Origin: JBAXAM01 sp964213355
GTDB taxonomy: Bacteria; Pseudomonadota; Gammaproteobacteria; UBA9339
DNA: 64,000 nt
Assembly: GCA_964213355.1 (NCBI GenBank)
Contig: CAXOVY010000030.1
Location: 186,001-250,000 of the forward strand
Reading direction: 5' to 3'
This document shows, one piece after another, positions 44,078-52,420 of the stretch. Position 1 is the first letter of the stretch, and every line of letters starts with the position of its first letter. The notes under the pieces were generated by a model, which saw only the letters and a list, made by a program, of their open reading frames with translations, was not told the origin of the DNA and ran no database searches. Both the position numbers and the translations under genes were made by a program.

Positions 44078-45664
44078 TCAGTAACTCCTATTCAACATTG
44101 TAATCGCCCCACAGGGACAACCCTTAAAACACTTACCGCAACCAATACATATTTCAGTATCAATTTTATAACGTTTACCTAGTCCCAATTTGGTAATTGC
44201 TTTAACTGGACAAATCTTATAACAAGCATCACATTCAAAACAATTGCCACACGAAAAACAGCGTTTAGTTTCAAACAAAACCTCACCCTGATTACAGCCC
44301 TGCACTGCCTCAACAAAAGATTTAGATCTAATACCAACATCTAACACTTGCTCTTTAGTTTTGGTTGATTTTGCTTCATTTTCACTGATGTGTAATTGAT
44401 CAAAAAGCGCCGCCTCATGTCTCGCTGGAAAATTAAAATTCGTACCCTTCAAATAAGCATTAATGTGATACGCTGCGTGCTTTCCTTGACCAACTGCCAC
44501 CGTAACACTGCGATCATACGGAATCATATCACCGCCAGCAAAAACACCGCTATACCCCGTCATAAAATCTTCATCAACCGTTACAACTCCATTAGTCTGC
44601 AACTCTATTCCTGGGGCCTTGCGCAAAAACTCGGAATCAGGAATCTGATTTAACGCAAAAACCAGGGCATCAATTTCGAAATTCTCTATCTTACCAGAAT
44701 GTTGCGCCCTACCCCTACTATCCAGCTCATTAACACTCAAAGATAAATTATTTTTAATAAGACCAACAATCGTACGTAAAAAAACAAACTTAACACCTTC
44801 TTCTGAAGCTTCCTGAACCTCATGTGGAAATGCTGACATTTTTTCGCGCGTACGATGGTAAATAATAGATATATCGGACACGCCTAACCGTTTAGCACTA
44901 CGCGCAACGTCAACTGCTGTATTACCACCACCATAAATTGCTAAACGCGGACCAAGATGTGGCGCTCTACCAAAAGTTACCTCATGTAAATAATCAACTG
45001 CATCAACCATTGGGCACGGATTTTCAACTGGGAAAACAAGGTTTTTCCCTAAATGAGCACCGATTGCTAAAAATACTACATCGAAACCACCCCGCTCTTT
45101 TTCCAAAACAATATCTTCAACCTTGCGATTATACTCAATTTTCACACCCATATTTAAAATACGGCCTATTTCACCAGCTAAAACTTCTCGAGGCAACCGA
45201 TAGGCAGGAATACCAACTAACATCATTCCACCAGCTTGTGGTAGAGCTTCATAAATCGTAACCTGGTGCCCTATTAAACATAAATGGTAAGCGGCTGATA
45301 ATCCTGCAGGCCCAGCTCCGACAATTAAAACTTTTTTACCAGTTGCAGCTCCTGCTTGCACAGCCCAACCTTCAGCAAGCGCCATATCACCTAAAAACCG
45401 CTCAACACAGTGAACACCAACAGACTCATCATATTGAATTCTATTACATTTTGTTTCACAATAATGATAACAAACACGCCCATGAATCGCCGGAAACGGA
45501 TTGTTTTGCACAATAGTCTCCCAGGCTTCGCGAAATTTTTCTTGCTTGGCTAAATTCAACCATTTCTGAACGTTTTCCCCAGCCGGACAAGCATTATTAC
45601 ATGGCGGCAATCGATCAATATAGGCAGCGATCATTTTAGATTTTGGATGCACAGGATCATTCAT
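44078..45664 (-). CDS. GltD-like NAD(P)/FAD oxidoreductase with ferredoxin domains
   Basis: A 528-aa flavoprotein of the glutamate-synthase small-subunit family. The N-terminal cluster-binding helical region has CNNACPAGENVQKWL; the FAD motif GAGPAGLSAAYHL and the NAD(P) motif YGGGNTAVDVARSA follow; the C-terminus has two 4Fe-4S motifs (CDACYKICP and CIGCGKCFKGCP) preceded by CFSCGNC. No gltB is adjacent. Position immediately upstream of nifJ suggests it passes electrons between PFOR-reduced carriers and NAD(P), as an NfnB- or ferredoxin:NAD(P) reductase-like partner. That role is inferred. Confidence 0.88.
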   Translation of the reverse strand: MNDPVHPKSKMIAAYIDRLPPCNNACPAGENVQKWLNLAKQEKFREAWETIVQNNPFPAIHGRVCYHYCETKCNRIQYDESVGVHCVERFLGDMALAEGWAVQAGAATGKKVLIVGAGPAGLSAAYHLCLIGHQVTIYEALPQAGGMMLVGIPAYRLPREVLAGEIGRILNMGVKIEYNRKVEDIVLEKERGGFDVVFLAIGAHLGKNLVFPVENPCPMVDAVDYLHEVTFGRAPHLGPRLAIYGGGNTAVDVARSAKRLGVSDISIIYHRTREKMSAFPHEVQEASEEGVKFVFLRTIVGLIKNNLSLSVNELDSRGRAQHSGKIENFEIDALVFALNQIPDSEFLRKAPGIELQTNGVVTVDEDFMTGYSGVFAGGDMIPYDRSVTVAVGQGKHAAYHINAYLKGTNFNFPARHEAALFDQLHISENEAKSTKTKEQVLDVGIRSKSFVEAVQGCNQGEVLFETKRCFSCGNCFECDACYKICPVKAITKLGLGKRYKIDTEICIGCGKCFKGCPCGAITMLNRSY

Positions 45665-45812
45665 GTTTAATCACCTTATTTTCTATAAAATTTTGATTAT
45701 GTTAAACCCTATTACAAGGACATGTCTACTGAAAAAACATGAAATACTAATAGTTACTTTGCATCTTAAAACACGAATGTTATATTATCTACATAAGAAC
45801 CAGGAGCTAATT

Positions 45813-46154
45813 ATGGACTGCATTTTCTGCAAAATTGTCGCCGGCACATTGCCAGCAAATATTATCTATCAAGATAAAGAAATTATAGCATTTGATGATA
45901 TGTATCCAAAAGCACCAGAGCACAAACTAATTATCCCACGCAAACATATCGCAACTATAAATGACTTATCATCAGAAGATGAAAGTTTAGTGGGTCGCAT
46001 GATTTTTGTTGCGAAAAAGTTAGCCGCAGAACTTGAGATTGCGCAAACTGGTTATCGCATTTCAATCAACTGCAACAAAGATGGTGGACAAGTCGTTTAT
46101 CACCTACACTTACATTTAATGGGTGGGCGATCTCTCCATTGGCCTCCGGGATAA
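45813..46154 (+). CDS. HIT-family nucleotide phosphohydrolase (HinT-like)
   Basis: A 113-aa histidine-triad protein: CIFCKIVAGTLPANIIY at the N-terminus, the HKLIIPRKHI segment and the catalytic triad YHLHLHLMGG near the end. HinT enzymes hydrolyse purine nucleoside phosphoramidates and aminoacyl-AMP. The start at 45813 has an AGGAG site upstream; the frame is open 50 codons further but lacks any such site. Length fits HinT. Confidence 0.94.
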   Translation: MDCIFCKIVAGTLPANIIYQDKEIIAFDDMYPKAPEHKLIIPRKHIATINDLSSEDESLVGRMIFVAKKLAAELEIAQTGYRISINCNKDGGQVVYHLHLHLMGGRSLHWPPG

Positions 46155-46264
46155 ACGATTTAAAATCCTACAGTACAAATACCTTGAGGAATTTTAGCGA
46201 TATTGAATACATAAAATATTAGTTTACTGTGTTTCCTGTCATTATTAAAAATTTAGGAGACACT

Positions 46265-47374
46265 ATGAAACAAAATATTTTATTACTTTCGCTACTAGGA
46301 ATTAATGCTTGTTATGCGAACAATCCAGTTAAAATTGCAAATGCTTCTTTGTACGAAAACACTCACAATGGAGTTTCGATCGTAACTATAGGCGAAGATT
46401 TATTCCGTACTAATTTTAGCGCGCCAAGAAAATGTGGTATACCAACCCTAACTATGTTTGATAAAAAAGATGGTAATCCATATGAAAACCAAGATGTGCA
46501 ACTGACAAGTAAGCCAGCTATTGGCGATCACTTTCCATGGACAATAACAAACTCTATCAAAAATCGTGGGAACACCATTAGCCCTAAGTTTTACAAAATC
46601 ACTTTTGACAGCAATCTCAACGACTCAGATTGCTTAGAAAAAAGCGGAGCTATATCAGAAATAGAAATGAACCCGCATGTTTTTTCCACAAATGATGAAA
46701 CCAAAAAAGTCACTATAAAAAATAATTATCCACAAGAAATAGAGATAACCAAAATAAACAATACGGATAAAAACGGACTCGTAATTCCACCCAAATTATC
46801 CGAACCCATAAAAATTCCTGCAGGCAAAGCTTATGATTTTGAACTGCAGCCAGGAGTTTGCCCCGAAAAAAACTCGGATTTTCTACCTGAAAATGAAGAT
46901 ATTCAGTTCCATTACAAAACCACGGACAGTGGTACCCCAATAGAAAACACTTTCACTATTAAAGTTGGGATTGCTTGCAACGAAGTACTTGACCAACAAA
47001 TTGGTGATGAAACCGAAGAAACAGATTTGACAACAGATGCGCGAGAAGAAATGCTTGAAAAAAATATAAAAAACGCTCAAAAAAGACATGAAGAAGCTGT
47101 AGCCAATGCAAAGAAAACCAAACAATGGGCAGATATCGCACAAAAAGAAGTATTAGACGCTGCGGTAGAAGCCGCTGTAAAAAAATACGAACAAAAATCA
47201 GAAAAAAATAAGCAAAAGGCAATAGATGCCGCAGTAAAAAAGACCATAAAAGAAGAAGCAGCATCGCGCAAACAAGAAGTAAATGCAAAGATAAAAGAAT
47301 ATAAAGAAGAACTTCGACAAAAAAATCTCGAAAAAAAAGCAAAAAAGGATAGGGAATCAAAAGAAGATCTATAA
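46265..47374 (+). CDS. Exported protein of unknown function with a Lys/Glu-rich helical tail
   Basis: Not recognised. The 369-aa protein begins with a signal sequence (MKQNILLLSLLGINACYA), which could be a type I signal or a weak lipobox (INAC). Residues about 20-240 look like extracytoplasmic beta-rich domains with two paired-Cys segments (KCGIPTLTMFD...DCLEKSG, and PGVCPEKNS...GIACNE). Residues about 250-369 are an alanine/lysine/glutamate-rich helical region with likely coiled coil (NAQKRHEEAVANAKKTKQWA). AGGAGA lies seven bases before the ATG. Neighbours give no clue; it may be a surface or secreted protein. Confidence 0.65.
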   Translation: MKQNILLLSLLGINACYANNPVKIANASLYENTHNGVSIVTIGEDLFRTNFSAPRKCGIPTLTMFDKKDGNPYENQDVQLTSKPAIGDHFPWTITNSIKNRGNTISPKFYKITFDSNLNDSDCLEKSGAISEIEMNPHVFSTNDETKKVTIKNNYPQEIEITKINNTDKNGLVIPPKLSEPIKIPAGKAYDFELQPGVCPEKNSDFLPENEDIQFHYKTTDSGTPIENTFTIKVGIACNEVLDQQIGDETEETDLTTDAREEMLEKNIKNAQKRHEEAVANAKKTKQWADIAQKEVLDAAVEAAVKKYEQKSEKNKQKAIDAAVKKTIKEEAASRKQEVNAKIKEYKEELRQKNLEKKAKKDRESKEDL

Positions 47375-47598
47375 CATGTGGTAAACACAGACTCTGTACT
47401 GTTGACACAAACAAAAGATTATTAGAGAATGCACGTCGGCATTAATACGTGCCCACTTTAAGTATATTCGCGATTTGTTAATACAGTAACTTCTATCGTT
47501 AATAATATGTCAAGTGACAGGATCCCATAGGCAATTATATTATAATAACGGCATGGTTGGATCAAAAAATATTTTTTCAAAAAACAATGGAGATGAAA

Positions 47599-47910
47599 AT
47601 GGAAAACTTGAAAGAGACAGAGCATATGTTGGTAAGCGCAGGAGTAGGGGGATTGTGTCTTTGCTATAATTCTGAAAATATTTCAGACGAAAGATGGACT
47701 ACACAAACCTTCGAGGGATGCAAAGCCGTTTGTTGTCGACCTAATCATTTTAATCGATTATTTACTTGGAGGGAAAGCCCCAACTCGATAACGATAACAG
47801 GCCGCTGTCCTACTGAGAAAAAATGCTGCTGTTGCGCCATAATTGACTATCTTAAAAATTTTTTCACTAGGGGTTCGTCCGTGGGTTCGTCCATCGGCTC
47901 ATCAGTCTAA
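47599..47910 (+). CDS. Cys-rich small protein, possible modified peptide precursor
   Basis: Not recognised. The 103-aa product has ten cysteines: CLC at 20-22, C41, CC at 45-46, C70 and a CCCC run at 75-78 followed by a hydrophobic stretch (AIIDYLKNFF). The N-terminus MENLKETEHMLVSAGVGG resembles a double-glycine leader but does not match the family in this window. The C-terminus is a repeat of Gly-Ser-Ser-Val/Ile. The start at 47599 has GGAG seven bases upstream; a TTG at 47557 is open but weaker. It could be a RiPP precursor, a metal-binding protein or a lipidated effector. Confidence 0.5.
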   Translation: MENLKETEHMLVSAGVGGLCLCYNSENISDERWTTQTFEGCKAVCCRPNHFNRLFTWRESPNSITITGRCPTEKKCCCCAIIDYLKNFFTRGSSVGSSIGSSV

Positions 47911-47937
47911 AGCTATTAATTAGTTTTCTTAACAATA

Positions 47938-47966
47938 GACGCACAGGCTAAACCCTGCGCTTACGG
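47938..47966. repeat. REP-like palindrome, copy 4
   Basis: GACGCACAGGCTAAACCCTGCGCTTACGG is a family member overlapping the last codons of the HMG-CoA reductase gene. Confidence 0.55.
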
Positions 47967-48988
47967 GTTCTCTCAATTGCAACATGACAACGCATCAGCT
48001 CGCCTAGATTAGTTTGTGCGGCCAAAAGCGAAAGCTCTCCACACAAAACTGTTGCGGCAACAATTACGGCAAGACGCTCTGCACTTCCACTCGAAGCACT
48101 TAAACAACCAAGAAGCTCCAAGTTCTGCTTTATAAAATCAAAGTCCTTACTGCTACCAACTGTACCAACAATAATATTTGGCAAGGTCACGGTAAAATAC
48201 AAATCGCCGCTACGCACTTCGGCATAAGTAAAGCCTTGTGAACCTTCAACAATATTGGCAACATCTTGACCCGTTGCTAAATAAATCGCGAGCAGCATAT
48301 TAGCAAAATGTGCATTAGCAGTTCGAACTGAGCCTGCAATTATAGAACCGATTAGATTCTTTTTGATATTAAGATCGACTATTTGCTCTGGGGTAGTACG
48401 CAATTGTTCAATGCAAATTTGGCGCGAAATTAGGCTTTCAGCAATAACATATTTACCGCGCCCTAAAATACCATTAACAGCAGAATTCTTTTTATCAACG
48501 CAATAATTGCCAGAAATCGATACATACTTTAGTTCTGGATATTGATTAAGCAACCATTCTTGCAGCAGCTGCGCCGCTTTAGTTGCCATATTGTGACCAG
48601 CCGCATCACCTGTTGTAAAAACGAACCGCAGATAAATTAAATCAGCAACTATTTGTCCGTGCCAATCTTTTAACCGCGTAAATCTACTGCTCTGCATCGT
48701 AATTTTTTCAAGTTCTGCGCGTTTGTCATTTAAACTATTGACAACTTTCAGCGCATTTGCAGCATCCGTTGCTTGCAATAAAACTGAGCGCGTCATGCAA
48801 TCACTAACAATAACGGTTTTAATGCCACCAGCTTTTTTGGTTACCCTCGCACCACGATTTACCGATAACCACAGGGGTGCTTCAAAGGTTGCCAGCGGAA
48901 CTTTTACAACAGCCACAAACTTAGAATCAATAATCTTGATTGGACCAACAATCTTCGTGGGAATAATAGTTTGTGGGATCAAATGCAT
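47948..48988 (-). CDS. Hydroxymethylglutaryl-CoA reductase
   Basis: This enzyme reduces HMG-CoA to mevalonate, the committed step of the mevalonate route to isoprenoids. The 346-aa protein contains the conserved blocks TTGDAAGHNM, SGNYCVDKKN, the AHFANMLLAIYLATGQDVANI segment and the catalytic-lysine region. It lacks the membrane anchor of eukaryotic enzymes. It is located directly downstream of ftsB, where other gammaproteobacteria carry ispD/ispF of the alternative MEP route. Coxiella and Legionella relatives are known to use mevalonate. Confidence 0.92.
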   Translation of the reverse strand: MHLIPQTIIPTKIVGPIKIIDSKFVAVVKVPLATFEAPLWLSVNRGARVTKKAGGIKTVIVSDCMTRSVLLQATDAANALKVVNSLNDKRAELEKITMQSSRFTRLKDWHGQIVADLIYLRFVFTTGDAAGHNMATKAAQLLQEWLLNQYPELKYVSISGNYCVDKKNSAVNGILGRGKYVIAESLISRQICIEQLRTTPEQIVDLNIKKNLIGSIIAGSVRTANAHFANMLLAIYLATGQDVANIVEGSQGFTYAEVRSGDLYFTVTLPNIIVGTVGSSKDFDFIKQNLELLGCLSASSGSAERLAVIVAATVLCGELSLLAAQTNLGELMRCHVAIERTRKRRV

Positions 48989-48995
48989 AATTGTC

Positions 48996-49265
48996 TCATC
49001 TTACAACTTGGTAAAAAATCTCCCCTTTCTTTACCATACCAAGATCGCTTCGAGCTCGATTTTCAATCGCTGCACCGCCTTTTTTTAAAGCAGTTATTTC
49101 GTTGGTCAAGGAAACATTGTGTCTTGCAATCTCATCATTCTTCGCCCGCAAATTACTAATCGCATGCTTCGAATGAAAAACGTTTAAAAGACCATCGTCC
49201 GCAAACCAAAGGCGATATTGCAAAACAGCAAGAACGACCGAAAGAATTACTAATATAGTTTTCAT
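48996..49265 (-). CDS. ftsB: Cell division protein FtsB
   Basis: An 89-aa single-pass protein: N-terminal transmembrane helix (TILVILSVVLAVLQYRLWF) then a periplasmic coiled coil (NLRAKNDEIARHNVSLTNEI) and the conserved GAAIENRARSDLGMVKKGEIFY. FtsB joins FtsL and FtsQ in the divisome. Its position after eno is the standard gammaproteobacterial one. Confidence 0.93.
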   Translation of the reverse strand: MKTILVILSVVLAVLQYRLWFADDGLLNVFHSKHAISNLRAKNDEIARHNVSLTNEITALKKGGAAIENRARSDLGMVKKGEIFYQVVR

Positions 49266-49274
49266 TACAGTATC

Positions 49275-49306
49275 CAGCAGACGTAGGCTTTAGCCTGCGT
49301 CTGCTG
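49275..49306. repeat. REP-like palindrome, copy 5
   Basis: CAGCAGACGTAGGC-TTTA-GCCTGCGTCTGCTG forms a 14-bp stem with one mismatch between eno and ftsB. It is a strong hairpin and may protect the eno message 3' end. Confidence 0.75.
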
Positions 49307-49313
49307 ATATTTT

Positions 49314-50606
49314 CTACTTAAAGCTTCTTGGAAAAGCTTTTTTACCAATGTAAGAAGCCTTTGAACCTAACTCTTGTTCAATACGAATCAACTGATTGTA
49401 TTTTGACACACGATCGCTACGGCAAAGCGATCCGGTTTTAATTTGGCCAGTTGAGGCAGCAACAACCAAATCGGCAATAATAGTATCTTCAGTTTCACCA
49501 GAACGATGAGATACTACTGCAGTATAACCAGCATCTTTAGCCATTTTAATCGCTGCTAAAGTTTCAGTGATGGTACCAATCTGATTAAGTTTAATCAAAA
49601 TTGAATTACAAACACCAGATTCAATTCCCTTTTTGAAAATTTTGGTATTAGTAACAAATAAGTCATCACCAACGATTTGGATTTTTTTGCCCAACTTATC
49701 TGTCATCAATTTCCAACCTGCCCAATCACCTTCGGCCAAACCATCCTCAATATTAATTAGCGCTGGATATTTATCTACCCAATTTGATAGGTAATCGACA
49801 AATTCTGCCGAAGAAAGCTTTTTGTTTTCGGACTCTAAAGTGTAAACACCATTTTCGTAAAGCTCAGATGCTGCAACATCCAAACCCAAACAAACATCAC
49901 TACCAAGCTTAAACCCAGCTTTTTCGATTGCCAGGCAAATTACTTCTAAGGCTTCTTCATTTGAACGTAAATTTGGAGCAAAACCACCCTCATCACCAAC
50001 AGAAACGCTCAAACCCTTGCCTTTCAAAACTTTGCTTAAATTATGGAAAACCTCAGCACCGTAACGCACCGCTTCGGCAAAGGTAGGCGCACCAACTGGA
50101 AGAATCATAAATTCTTGTACATCCATGTTGTTATCAGCATGGGCACCACCATTTAAAACATTCATCATTGGCACTGGCATTAAAAATGGACCATCACCAC
50201 CTAAATAACGATAAAGGGGCAAACCGGCTTCATTAGCCGCTGCACGTGCAATTGCCATTGATATGGATAAAATTGCATTAGCACCAAATTTACTTTTGTT
50301 TTCAGTACCATCGAGTTTGATCATTAAATTATCAAGCTCAGCTTGCTGTGTTGGATCTGCACCAAGTAAAGCGTCGCGTAGCTCCTTATTAACATAGCCT
50401 ACAGCTTTTAAAACGCCTTTACCCAAATAGCGCTTAGCATCACCATCACGCAATTCTAAAGCTTCTCTCGAACCTGTAGATGCCCCAGATGGTACACAAG
50501 CGCGGCCAAACACGCCTGAGGAAAGAATTACATCAGCCTCAACGGTAGGATTACCGCGCGAGTCCAAAATTTCGCGGGCTTTAATATCGGATATTGTTGT
50601 TGCCAT
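49314..50606 (-). CDS. eno: Enolase
   Basis: Enolase interconverts 2-phosphoglycerate and phosphoenolpyruvate and is an RNase E degradosome component. The 430-aa protein has the N-terminal AREILDSRGNPTVEAD, the metal/catalytic motifs GDEGGFAPNL and NIEDGLAEGDWAGW, and the signature ILIKLNQIGTITETL with SHRSGETEDT. Full length. Confidence 0.98.
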   Translation of the reverse strand: MATTISDIKAREILDSRGNPTVEADVILSSGVFGRACVPSGASTGSREALELRDGDAKRYLGKGVLKAVGYVNKELRDALLGADPTQQAELDNLMIKLDGTENKSKFGANAILSISMAIARAAANEAGLPLYRYLGGDGPFLMPVPMMNVLNGGAHADNNMDVQEFMILPVGAPTFAEAVRYGAEVFHNLSKVLKGKGLSVSVGDEGGFAPNLRSNEEALEVICLAIEKAGFKLGSDVCLGLDVAASELYENGVYTLESENKKLSSAEFVDYLSNWVDKYPALINIEDGLAEGDWAGWKLMTDKLGKKIQIVGDDLFVTNTKIFKKGIESGVCNSILIKLNQIGTITETLAAIKMAKDAGYTAVVSHRSGETEDTIIADLVVAASTGQIKTGSLCRSDRVSKYNQLIRIEQELGSKASYIGKKAFPRSFK

Positions 50607-50712
50607 AATTATTGTCTCCCATTATATGTTGTTATAGAAATTTAGCGCCATTATTAAACAATGCAAAGCAAAAAGCCATAAAATTTTATTTAATATCTCT
50701 ATCACATTACTT

Positions 50713-50889
50713 TCACCACTTCACCCAGAATGCATCTTTGATCCATTGCACTCTATCATTAGCTTCGCCAGAAGTGGCAACCACATCAAATCGGCACAAA
50801 ACCTTGTCGAATAAATTATTTTCCTGCAAATAACAATTCGCAGCTCTAATAATTTTACGTTGTTTAGTTTTGGTAACCGTAGCAAACCC
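50713..50889 (-). pseudogene. yraN: C-terminal fragment of UPF0102 (YraN)
   Basis: The 58 codons before the TGA read GFATVTKTKQRKIIRAANCY, then LCRFDVVATSGEAND and WIKDAF. This is the C-terminal half of the YraN endonuclease-like family. The 5' half is replaced by the IS4-type element at 50890. No other part of yraN is seen in the window; in E. coli yraN precedes diaA, which here is 20 kb away. Confidence 0.78.
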
Positions 50890-52420
50890 CTTTCAATTAC
50901 CCACAATTTTCATCGCTAAATTAAAGCCTAATTCGATATCAACTAATCGCGTTAACCCCCTCCACATAACAGCATTACCAGGCGGAGTGTCTGAAGCCCT
51001 AGCCAGATAACCTCCAAGTTTAGCAAGCTTAATTAGATAATATGATAAATTTTTTTTCTTAAGATTATTACCCTTTCCACCTTTTACAAGATGACCTAAT
51101 AATTTAATTTCAGTGGCTGTAAGTGCTAATTTGGGTGGAGCGTTTGGAGATGCTCGATTAAGCATAGTCATCCAAAAGATTCTCCAGCTCAAAATACAAA
51201 AAACTGAAATAAGATTTGCTATACGGTTTGCAGTCCTAAGTTTAGATGATTCAGCTTTGCAACCAGACTTGAGAATTTTATGAAACACTTCGATCTTCCA
51301 TCGCATCGCATACCAGTTAATTTTTTCAATAGCCTCCGCTTTTGAAGAGATTGGTAAATCTGTAAGCAACTTCCACTCAATCCTTTCTCTATTTTTAGGT
51401 TTATTGCGTTCTGTAGCATAAACAACCGTTAATTGCAGTTCTGGATATCTTTTTCTTTTCCCGATTGGAGGTAGAACCTTAACACGACGATATTTAATTT
51501 CAAGCATCGCTTCGGATACATTACCTTTGCTGTCTCTTACCTCAACACGATGTAACCCCTTAATCTTTACTTCGCCCATCTCATCAGCAATAGTATGACC
51601 ACCATCACCAGCGAGACGATCAACACAAGTTCTTACAAGAAAATGTGTTTTTGTTTTTTTCGCTTCGCAAAATAGTTCATAAATATCACTCTCACGATCC
51701 CCAATGTGTACGCACCGGTTGGGATCGTTCAATAGTGTTGTTGATTGTTTCAGATTCTCCAACCATCTAAAGCTTTCTTTTTTTTCAATTGAAACTCTTG
51801 TTGGATTAATTCTTTTTTTAAGTTTGTTGCATCCTTTAAATTTTTTTCTGGTCCAAAACTTAATAGCTGCTAAACCTAGTGGGAGTCCATTTGTTGTAAC
51901 CACAAGACTTGAATGCATTAAAATACCGCAGGCTGTAAATCGTTTCATTTTTCCAAGTAGATTTTTCTTTTCTGGTAATAAATATGTTAATCCAATCTGC
52001 TTTGAATTCTCACGCTTATAGGAAAACTCTGTCGTATCATGTAAAACCAAAATGTTTCCTGTTGTTTCAGAAAAACGATCTTTTGTTGATTGAAAATGCC
52101 CTGATAAAATTTCCTCTTCTTTTACTCGGTCATTAGAAAAAAAGCGATAAGCGGCTTTAGTGCCGGCCCAGTCCTGGCAAGCAAAAGGAATGCTCTCACC
52201 AATACCATTCCACAAACACTTAAATAACTTCTGAAATCTTTTATCTAGACGCTCATCTCTAAATTTACATTCCGCAAGCTCCTGCTTTACCCAAGTATCA
52301 TTGCCCCTAATGTTTTTGTTGGTAGATAACTCCAGACTAAAATTTAATTTCTTCGCCATTATCACCCCCTATTTTATATAATATCCTGTTTATATAGCAA
52401 AAATTGTGGGTAATTGAAAG
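50890..52420 (-). mobile_element. IS4-family insertion sequence, Tn5-transposase-like
   Basis: Perfect 21-bp inverted repeats (50890-50910 and 52400-52420, CTTTCAATTACCCACAATTT plus T) bound the element. One transposase gene fills it. The flanking nine bases differ on the two sides (AGCAAACCC versus GTTTATACC), so no target duplication is visible. The left flank is a yraN fragment and the right flank an unrelated gene fragment, suggesting a deletion or inversion after insertion. Confidence 0.9.
50893..52365 (-). CDS. IS4-family transposase
   Basis: A 490-aa Tn5/IS50-like transposase with an intact catalytic core: D110 in LHDTTEF, D223 in HIGDRESDIYE, and E359 in the YREK motif (Y352, R355, E359, K366). 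The N-terminal WVKQELAECKFRDERLDKR and SIPFACQDWAGTKAAYRFF blocks are typical. No internal stop is present, so it may be active. Confidence 0.93.
   Translation of the reverse strand: MIMAKKLNFSLELSTNKNIRGNDTWVKQELAECKFRDERLDKRFQKLFKCLWNGIGESIPFACQDWAGTKAAYRFFSNDRVKEEEILSGHFQSTKDRFSETTGNILVLHDTTEFSYKRENSKQIGLTYLLPEKKNLLGKMKRFTACGILMHSSLVVTTNGLPLGLAAIKFWTRKKFKGCNKLKKRINPTRVSIEKKESFRWLENLKQSTTLLNDPNRCVHIGDRESDIYELFCEAKKTKTHFLVRTCVDRLAGDGGHTIADEMGEVKIKGLHRVEVRDSKGNVSEAMLEIKYRRVKVLPPIGKRKRYPELQLTVVYATERNKPKNRERIEWKLLTDLPISSKAEAIEKINWYAMRWKIEVFHKILKSGCKAESSKLRTANRIANLISVFCILSWRIFWMTMLNRASPNAPPKLALTATEIKLLGHLVKGGKGNNLKKKNLSYYLIKLAKLGGYLARASDTPPGNAVMWRGLTRLVDIELGFNLAMKIVGN

Noticed and set aside
46959..47414. 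Leu-rich minus-strand frames opposite the exported protein
   Set aside because: They mirror the Lys/Glu-rich helix on the + strand; no ribosome binding site or family match.
50721..50906. 61-aa minus-strand frame near the IS4 end
   Set aside because: Another phase of the same strand encodes the recognisable yraN fragment.
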